From assembly GCA_002353295.1 (NCBI GenBank), contig DEJG01000017.1, positions 1 through 9,315 of the forward strand: a stretch of 9,315 bases of DNA, given 5' to 3'. The translations under genes and the position numbers were made by a program. The stretch is from Prevotella sp. UBA2754 (GTDB lineage Bacteria > Bacteroidota > Bacteroidia > Bacteroidales > Bacteroidaceae). Positions within the stretch are counted from its first letter, which is position 1; every line of letters starts with the position of its first letter. The notes under the pieces are model-generated. The model ran no database searches and was not told the DNA's origin. It saw only the letters and a program-made list of their open reading frames with translations. Below, in pieces: positions 5,294 through 9,315 of this stretch.

Positions 5294-6796
5294 ATGACTG
5301 AAATGACTGAAAGAAAGAAGAGGGAAAAGGTACCCAACATGGAGTCGCTGACAATGGGAAATTGCACCATTTCGCTTACTCTTGATACAAGATATAGAGA
5401 CGACAATGGCAAATACCATGCATCCATCCGTTTTACCGTGAATGGCAGTAGATACTTCTTCCATTTGGGTAACAAATATACAGTAGAGGAATTTGATGCC
5501 ATCAGTAAGGCTGATGGTCGTGGGCGTGGTGGTAACCAGAGTCAGAACTTCATTGACAGGAACAGGCTGGTCGAGCTTTACAACCAGTATGTTGATCTTG
5601 TACGGGATATGTATAACAAGGGAACACTGAAATCTGTTGATAATATCCGTGCCGTCATTACCGGGCGCATTTCCTCCTATGGCAATTCGGATGAAGGTAC
5701 TACACCTTATGCCAATTCGTTCATTGGACTGTGGAATGAAGTTATATCGCAGAAGAAAGCCAGTACGGCAGAGACCTATCGTAATGCACGAGACTGTTTC
5801 ATCAAGAGCAAAGTCTATGATGCTAAGGATGGCTATAATGTAGATGTGGCTATGATCAAGGCGTGGATTGCCTATATGAAGGAGATGGGGTACACGCAAA
5901 CGACCATCGGTTTCTACCTTCGTGCTATTCGCGTGGTCTTCAAGGCCTGTATCAGTAATGGCTATATGCGTGAGAAGGACTATCCGTTCAGTGCTACAGA
6001 CCCGATGAAAGTGAAGATTCCGTCTGGCTCTTCACGCAAGGCAGAGTTCCTAACGGTGGAGCAGATGACAGAGCTATATGAGTTTTATACGGATGGAGCA
6101 ATCCCTCAGACCTATAAACATCCAGAGCAGATGAAACAGAGTCTGGGCATGTTCCTTGCTCAATACCTTTGCAATGGATGCAATCTCTATGATTTGGCTT
6201 TGCTGCGCTACGATGACTACTTCGACATTTCTGAGCATAAGGCTCTCCGTTTCTTCCGTCATAAAACAAAAGACCATTCAGAATCAGGTTCTGAGGTGAT
6301 TATCCCAATCATACCGCCTCTGAAAAGGATACTTGACGATTGGGCAGCACCAGCCAAGAAGGGTGAATTGCTTTTCCCCTTCCTTCTTGGTGAAGGTGTC
6401 GACCCTGATAGCAAGAAGGCAAGGGACAAGATACATCAAGAGAATCATAATGTGGCAGACAGAGTGAAGAAGATTGCAAAGATTATGGAATGGGAGATAG
6501 AACCTTCATCAACGTTTGCCCGTCATAGTTTTGCAACCAATATGAGCCGTGCGAAGGTGCCAATGGATTACATCAGCTTTGCTATGGGCCATTCTGTTGG
6601 TAATACGGGGCAGATAACCAAGCGTTATATCTCACCATATCCCATTGAGGAACAGATGCAGTACAATTCCTATTTACTGAATCTCGAAGAGCTGAAGTCC
6701 CTACGTCAGAAGGATTTTAGCAAAGAGGAATTAGTCAAGATGGTTAAGGAGTCGATGACGAAAGAAGAGTTGTTGAGTCTGCTTTTGGATAAGTAG
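5294..6796 (+). CDS. Tyrosine recombinase/integrase of an integrative element
   Basis: A 500-residue DNA recombinase that would catalyse integration and excision of the element at the tRNA-Asn site. It has three parts: an N-terminal arm-binding-like domain (about 20-75, with D-x-R-Y-R...Y-H-A-S-I-R-F), a SAM-like core-binding domain (about 130-225) and a catalytic domain (about 240-455). Catalytic residues seen are R410-H411 in F-A-R-H-S-F-A-T, H433 in M-G-H-S, and the nucleophile Y445 in K-R-Y-I-S. The usual H of the HxxR motif is T407. The expected first arginine is not evident in L-C-N-G-C-N-L-Y-D-L (292-301). A charged helical tail of about 25 residues follows. The frame extends to a TTG at 5285, but the ATG at 5294 is preferred; an ATG at 5303 is also possible. 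No Shine-Dalgarno is seen. Confidence 0.95.
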   Translation: MTEMTERKKREKVPNMESLTMGNCTISLTLDTRYRDDNGKYHASIRFTVNGSRYFFHLGNKYTVEEFDAISKADGRGRGGNQSQNFIDRNRLVELYNQYVDLVRDMYNKGTLKSVDNIRAVITGRISSYGNSDEGTTPYANSFIGLWNEVISQKKASTAETYRNARDCFIKSKVYDAKDGYNVDVAMIKAWIAYMKEMGYTQTTIGFYLRAIRVVFKACISNGYMREKDYPFSATDPMKVKIPSGSSRKAEFLTVEQMTELYEFYTDGAIPQTYKHPEQMKQSLGMFLAQYLCNGCNLYDLALLRYDDYFDISEHKALRFFRHKTKDHSESGSEVIIPIIPPLKRILDDWAAPAKKGELLFPFLLGEGVDPDSKKARDKIHQENHNVADRVKKIAKIMEWEIEPSSTFARHSFATNMSRAKVPMDYISFAMGHSVGNTGQITKRYISPYPIEEQMQYNSYLLNLEELKSLRQKDFSKEELVKMVKESMTKEELLSLLLDK

Positions 6797-6852
6797 AAGG
6801 CTAAAAAACGAGAAAAGATAGATTAAGTGTGCCAAGATACAAAGAAAAGTCG

Positions 6853-6860
6853 TACCTTTG
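6853..6860 (+). promoter_or_regulatory. Promoter -7 box for the Abi-like gene
   Basis: TACCTTTG fits TAnnTTTG and lies 18 nt before the ATG at 6879, giving a nearly leaderless transcript. The -33 region is poor. No terminator is seen between the integrase stop and this box. Confidence 0.65.
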
Positions 6861-6878
6861 CACTCGTTCAATTAAAAT

Positions 6879-7793
6879 ATGATGAAACAAGCAACGACAT
6901 TAGAACAACAAATAGCAAAACTACGGAGTAGGAAAGTAGAGATTGCTGATGAAGAGAAGGCAAAAGAGGTTCTTCTCGACATTGGTTATTACCGCCTTGG
7001 TTTTTATTTCTTCCCTTTTGAGAAGTCATATCCTAATCTTAGGAATCGGGATCATATGATGCAAGATGGTACGAAATTTGAAGATGCTGTTGCCTTATAT
7101 TATTTTGACTTTGATGTTCGGAACCTGTTGAATAGGTATATCAGCCGTATAGAAGTGGCCTTCCGGACTTATATGACCTATTATCTTAGCAATAAGTACG
7201 CTAATGATACCACATGGTTTGTTAATCCAAGTGTTGTTAGTCAGACCTTCTGTGATAATTTTGAGACAACTTGTTATATCTCAATAAAGAAAAATGCGGC
7301 AATACGTCGTCATCATTCAAAGTATAGGAGTGATCAGTATGCCCCTGCATGGAAAACCATGGAATATATGACCCTTGGCAATATGCTTGTATTATACCAG
7401 AGTTTGCTATTATTGGATGATAAACGTGCTATTGCTAAACATTTCGGAATCAATCAAACAGCGGTGTTTGAGAATTATATGGAATGTATTCGCTGTATCC
7501 GCAATATATGCGCTCATGGCTCTGTTCTATATGATACCAAGTTATACTATCGAGTCATGCGAGGTCCAGCTGGTAGATTGACACCATCTGAGAATGGTAG
7601 TTTTGGTGGTGCAATAAAGGTTATATCCTACATGGTAGGTAGAGTCTCTACCAACCGTCGCCATGAGATGATTGTTAAATTGAATGATGCATATATGAGA
7701 TGTATAAACAAGAATCCCAAGTTGCAACAAATTATTGAAAGCGCTTCAAACTTGATGTGGGACCTGCCCAATATCTCTCAATTAGAGCGGTAA
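6879..7793 (+). CDS. Abi_2 (AbiD/AbiF-like) abortive-infection protein with HEPN motif
   Basis: A 304-residue cytoplasmic protein with the Abi_2 pattern: I-G-Y-Y-R-L (35-40) followed by Y-F-F-P-F (43-47), then L-Y-Y-F-D-F-D-V-R-N-L-L (73-84) and R-I-E-V-A-F-R-T (90-97), P-A-W-K-T-M-E-Y-M-T-L-G (156-167), and R208-N-I-C-A-H213. The last is an Rx4H motif, the catalytic signature of HEPN ribonucleases. Family members block phage growth by arresting or killing the infected cell; RNA cleavage is the likely activity but is inferred here. It has its own promoter and is visibly more AT-rich than the chromosomal genes to the left, consistent with acquired cargo. It lies 82 bp after the integrase. A second ATG at 6882 is equally possible. 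No protein antitoxin gene lies directly beside it; a structured RNA candidate starts about 70 nt downstream. Confidence 0.9.
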   Translation: MMKQATTLEQQIAKLRSRKVEIADEEKAKEVLLDIGYYRLGFYFFPFEKSYPNLRNRDHMMQDGTKFEDAVALYYFDFDVRNLLNRYISRIEVAFRTYMTYYLSNKYANDTTWFVNPSVVSQTFCDNFETTCYISIKKNAAIRRHHSKYRSDQYAPAWKTMEYMTLGNMLVLYQSLLLLDDKRAIAKHFGINQTAVFENYMECIRCIRNICAHGSVLYDTKLYYRVMRGPAGRLTPSENGSFGGAIKVISYMVGRVSTNRRHEMIVKLNDAYMRCINKNPKLQQIIESASNLMWDLPNISQLER

Positions 7794-7826
7794 AAAGCAA
7801 AAAAAACAAAAATATAACGCAGAAAA

Positions 7827-7858
7827 TTTGGAAGTTATTAATTAATTAACTAATTTTG
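7827..7858 (+). promoter_or_regulatory. Strong promoter of the structured leader/small RNA
   Basis: TTTG (7827-7830), 20 nt, then TAATTTTG (7851-7858): a full consensus match with a very AT-rich spacer. Transcription should begin at about 7863-7866, more than 110 nt before the likely start codon of the next gene, so a substantial untranslated RNA is made. Confidence 0.8.
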
Positions 7859-7863
7859 CAGCG

Positions 7864-7980
7864 CAAAAGTGCCAGTGGATGCCTTTGTCGCTCCACTCAC
7901 ACTCTAAAAGGATTGAATGTGGCTTTCACCTTAGTCGTGTGAGCCACTATCTTTTTATAGACAAGATAGGTTGGATAACT
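7864..7980 (+). ncRNA. Candidate structured leader or small RNA between the Abi-like and membrane-protein genes
   Basis: Downstream of a full-consensus promoter about 115 nt precede the ATG at 7981. Stems visible by eye are AGTGGA/TCCACT (7874-7879 with 7892-7897), CTCACAC/GTGTGAG (7896-7902 with 7937-7943), AGTGG/CCACT (7874-7878 with 7944-7948), GTGGCT/AGCCAC (7919-7924 with 7942-7947) and CTATCTT/AAGATAG (7947-7953 with 7963-7969). Several share bases and exclude one another, so two folds are possible: separate local hairpins, or one long stem stacking GTGTGAG with CCACT. It could be a regulatory leader of the membrane protein or a separate RNA partnering the Abi-like protein. The frame is open from 7879, but the encoded residues look unlike a protein start. 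No known RNA family is recognised, and no U-tract terminator follows. Confidence 0.45.
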
Positions 7981-8775
7981 ATGGGTAAATGGATTGACGA
8001 ACGTGCATGGACTGTTGCCATGTATATATGCTATATTCTTGGTTTCATTGTTCTGAGTGTGGCAGGCTATAACTACGCGATGAGGATGATGGGCGATACT
8101 ACACTATTTATGAAAGTAGTGGTGTTGCTTTGTATATGTCTGTTTGTCGCTTTGATTGTTTCTCTGATATTCTCCATATTCATTACGCCAGTCAGTGAGC
8201 TTCTGAATAGGCTTCTGCTTTATTGGTTTCATGGTAAGCAGAACCATGCAAATACGCAAGATATAGCGGAGGTAAATGAAGAAAGAGAGGTCAACACAGA
8301 TAATGCGATTGAAAGCGATACTGTAGTTCCAGAATCCAATAATGCCATTGAGAGCGATACAATAGTTCCAGAATCCAATGAGAATCAAACTGCGCCAAAG
8401 GAGGAAGTTAATGCCGACCTACAACGAGAGGATATGAAAAAGGAATTCATGGCAAAGTATGTCAAATTCGATTGCCAGGAATTACCCATCTATGAGGTGT
8501 TTGAGAGTCTTTTCGACCAAGAAAAAAGTGGTGCTTTTGCTGCTCGTGCTTTTAAATGCTCTTTTAATAGTCTTAACTGGTTAAAGGAATTCCCCGGTTA
8601 TAATGATGCAGTACGTCTGTTCCCACATAAAGATGCTATTAAGGGAACCAAATCCAATTATTCTAATGCCAATAACAATAAGAATTACTCTAAGGAAATA
8701 TTAGAAGGAACAAAATCACTCCTAAATGATAAGTTGGAGGAACTGAAAACCAAATCAGAAAATCAACAGAATTAG
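7981..8775 (+). CDS. Two-helix membrane protein with tandem-repeat linker and soluble C-terminal domain, function unknown
   Basis: A 264-residue protein not recognised as a named family. Two transmembrane helices lie at about 9-31 and 39-66. A polar, acidic linker follows (about 75-150) containing two tandem 13-residue units, N-A-I-E-S-D-T-(V/I)-V-P-E-S-N, at 108-120 and 121-133. A soluble domain of about 155-235 (with A-F-A-A-R-A-F-K-C and L-F-P-H-K-D) and an asparagine- and lysine-rich tail complete it. The topology suggests a membrane anchor with a tethered cytoplasmic domain. The frame is open up to 7879, but the ATG at 7981 is preferred: the preceding 34 codons lie in the structured leader, and M-G-K-W-I-D leads directly into the first helix. 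Its placement after an Abi-like gene in element cargo makes a defence or element-maintenance role possible, but nothing in the sequence proves it. Confidence 0.75.
   Translation: MGKWIDERAWTVAMYICYILGFIVLSVAGYNYAMRMMGDTTLFMKVVVLLCICLFVALIVSLIFSIFITPVSELLNRLLLYWFHGKQNHANTQDIAEVNEEREVNTDNAIESDTVVPESNNAIESDTIVPESNENQTAPKEEVNADLQREDMKKEFMAKYVKFDCQELPIYEVFESLFDQEKSGAFAARAFKCSFNSLNWLKEFPGYNDAVRLFPHKDAIKGTKSNYSNANNNKNYSKEILEGTKSLLNDKLEELKTKSENQQN
8302..8379 (+). repeat. Tandem duplication of 39 bp inside the membrane-protein gene
   Basis: Positions 8302-8340 and 8341-8379 match at 35 of 39 bases and encode the two 13-residue linker units. Three of the four differences are silent or conservative at protein level, so the unit has been kept in frame. 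Copy number may vary between strains. Confidence 0.85.
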
Positions 8776-8801
8776 CCATAGTTTTCATCCTAATGATATT
8801 T

Positions 8802-8835
8802 ATTCCACAAGCTTGATGTTTGTGGAATTTTAGTT
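8802..8835 (+). terminator. Rho-independent terminator of the membrane-protein gene
   Basis: ATTCCACAA (8802-8810) pairs perfectly with TTGTGGAAT (8820-8828) around a 9-nt loop, followed by TTTAGTTTTT. It lies 26 nt after the stop at 8775 and separates this transcript from the DUF3853 gene. Confidence 0.8.
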
Positions 8836-8860
8836 TTTGTCCTGTTTTTCCCCAATTCTT

Positions 8861-8910
8861 TATGATGTACCATGATGTAGTTCAGTGTACTCCAATGTAC
8901 TTGTGTGTAC
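8861..8910. repeat. Five TGTAC/G motifs at exact 10-bp spacing
   Basis: TGTAC or TGTAG ends every decamer: 8866-8870, 8876-8880 (TGTAG), 8886-8890, 8896-8900 and 8906-8910. The exact helical phasing places all copies on one face of the DNA. The array lies 60 bp upstream of the predicted DUF3853 promoter box. It looks like an iteron-like binding site for a replication, excision or regulatory protein; the binder is unknown. Confidence 0.75.
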
Positions 8911-8946
8911 TTCGTATAACACGCTGAATATCAATCATTTTTATCG

Positions 8947-8977
8947 TTGTGACATTGAAAGATATTTTCTAATTTTG
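8947..8977 (+). promoter_or_regulatory. Promoter of the DUF3853 gene with overlapping inverted repeat
   Basis: TTG (8947-8949), 20 nt, then TAATTTTG (8970-8977), about 43 nt before the ATG at 9020. An inverted repeat, ATTTTCT (8964-8970) with AGAAAAT (8982-8988), flanks the -7 box and likely start site, as an operator would. Confidence 0.7.
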
Positions 8978-9019
8978 CATCAGAAAATTTTAATATCACA
9001 CAATAAAAAACAGAATTTC

Positions 9020-9315
9020 ATGGAAAAAAAGATCATTTCATTAGAAAAGTTGTTGCAGACTCCTGTCTGCTACATGAGTGGCGAGGAACTCGCGTTCCTA
9101 TTTAATAACCTTGGTGTTCTTGACAAAGACAAGAAGCCGGAGTCTTCTATACCATCACCAGACCGTAAACTGGCTTATGGTATCAAAGGAATTGCTGAGA
9201 CCTTTGGCTGTAGCATCCCAACTGCCAATCGTATTAAGAAGAGTGGTATAATAGACAAGGCCATCTCGCAGTTGGGACGTAAGATTGTCATCGACGTAGA
9301 CCTGGCACTTGAATT
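9020..9315 (+). CDS. DUF3853-family excisionase-like helix-turn-helix protein (partial)
   Basis: The frame opens at the ATG at 9020 and is still open at the window end, giving 98 complete codons. After a short variable N-terminus (L-L-Q-T-P-V-C-Y-M-S-G-E-E-L near residues 11-24) comes a winged-helix-like core: Y-G-I-K-G-I-A-E-T-F-G-C-S-I-P-T-A-N-R-I (about 54-73), then S-G-I-I-D-K-A-I-S-Q-L-G-R-K-I-V-I-D (about 76-93). This matches DUF3853 proteins carried by Bacteroides mobilizable and conjugative elements. They are thought to act as excisionase-like DNA-bending or regulatory factors. The promoter and phased repeats upstream fit that role. Replication or mobilisation genes are expected further right. 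Most of the domain is present, but its last residues lie beyond the window. Confidence 0.85.
   Translation, partial: MEKKIISLEKLLQTPVCYMSGEELAFLFNNLGVLDKDKKPESSIPSPDRKLAYGIKGIAETFGCSIPTANRIKKSGIIDKAISQLGRKIVIDVDLALE

Noticed and set aside
5279..5899. Minus-strand open frame of about 206 codons opposite the integrase
   Set aside because: It is antisense to a well-supported integrase with full domain structure and has no recognisable motif or promoter.
7879..7980. N-terminal extension of the membrane protein by 34 codons (start at 7879)
   Set aside because: This stretch lies inside the structured leader, its residues do not resemble a protein start, and the ATG at 7981 directly precedes the first helix.
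8861..8910. CRISPR array
   Set aside because: The units are 10 bp with a 5-bp core and no unique spacers, and no cas genes are present. It is a phased binding-site array instead.

Overview
The window looks like a Bacteroidales chromosome, probably of the Bacteroides/Prevotella type. Intergenic regions repeatedly carry the Bacteroidetes promoter form TTTG (or TTG)-N20-TAnnTTTG, most start codons lack a Shine-Dalgarno sequence, and the protein families are typical of that group (DUF2851, DUF3853, a Bacteroidetes-type tyrosine integrase). No species can be named from the sequence alone.

The left part, about 1-5033, is chromosomal housekeeping DNA. On the minus strand, reading right to left, lie a CDF cation transporter with a predicted manganese-type metal site (1913-810), a small two-helix membrane protein (764-561), a terminator, a single-domain YccF-like membrane protein (469-281), a long hairpin, and the start of a probable Hsp20 small heat-shock protein (51 to beyond position 1). 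A divergent promoter region at 1914-2022 starts a plus-strand cluster: an FKBP peptidyl-prolyl isomerase, a 42-residue ORF, an exported protein of unknown function, and an aldo/keto reductase whose start overlaps the previous stop. From 4039 to 4997 no intact gene is seen. This stretch holds a GC-rich, potentially structured segment and the C-terminal remnant of a DUF2851 protein.

The right part, from about 5079 past the window end, is an integrative element. Its left edge is sharp: the 3' half of a tRNA-Asn gene (minus strand, 5078-5034, with its own terminator) begins exactly at the anticodon loop, and the 5' half is replaced by element DNA. Next come two identical 20-bp direct repeats that look like integrase arm sites and a tyrosine integrase. 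The cargo is an Abi_2/AbiF-like HEPN protein of abortive-infection type, a strongly promoted structured leader or small RNA of about 115 nt, and a two-helix membrane protein with an internal 13-residue tandem repeat. A terminator, an array of five 10-bp-phased TGTAC/G motifs and a DUF3853 excisionase-like helix-turn-helix gene follow. The DUF3853 gene runs off the window end.

The most interesting part is 6797-7980. A HEPN ribonuclease-like gene sits next to a structured RNA candidate with its own consensus promoter, between integrase and excisionase genes, where such elements often carry defence cargo.
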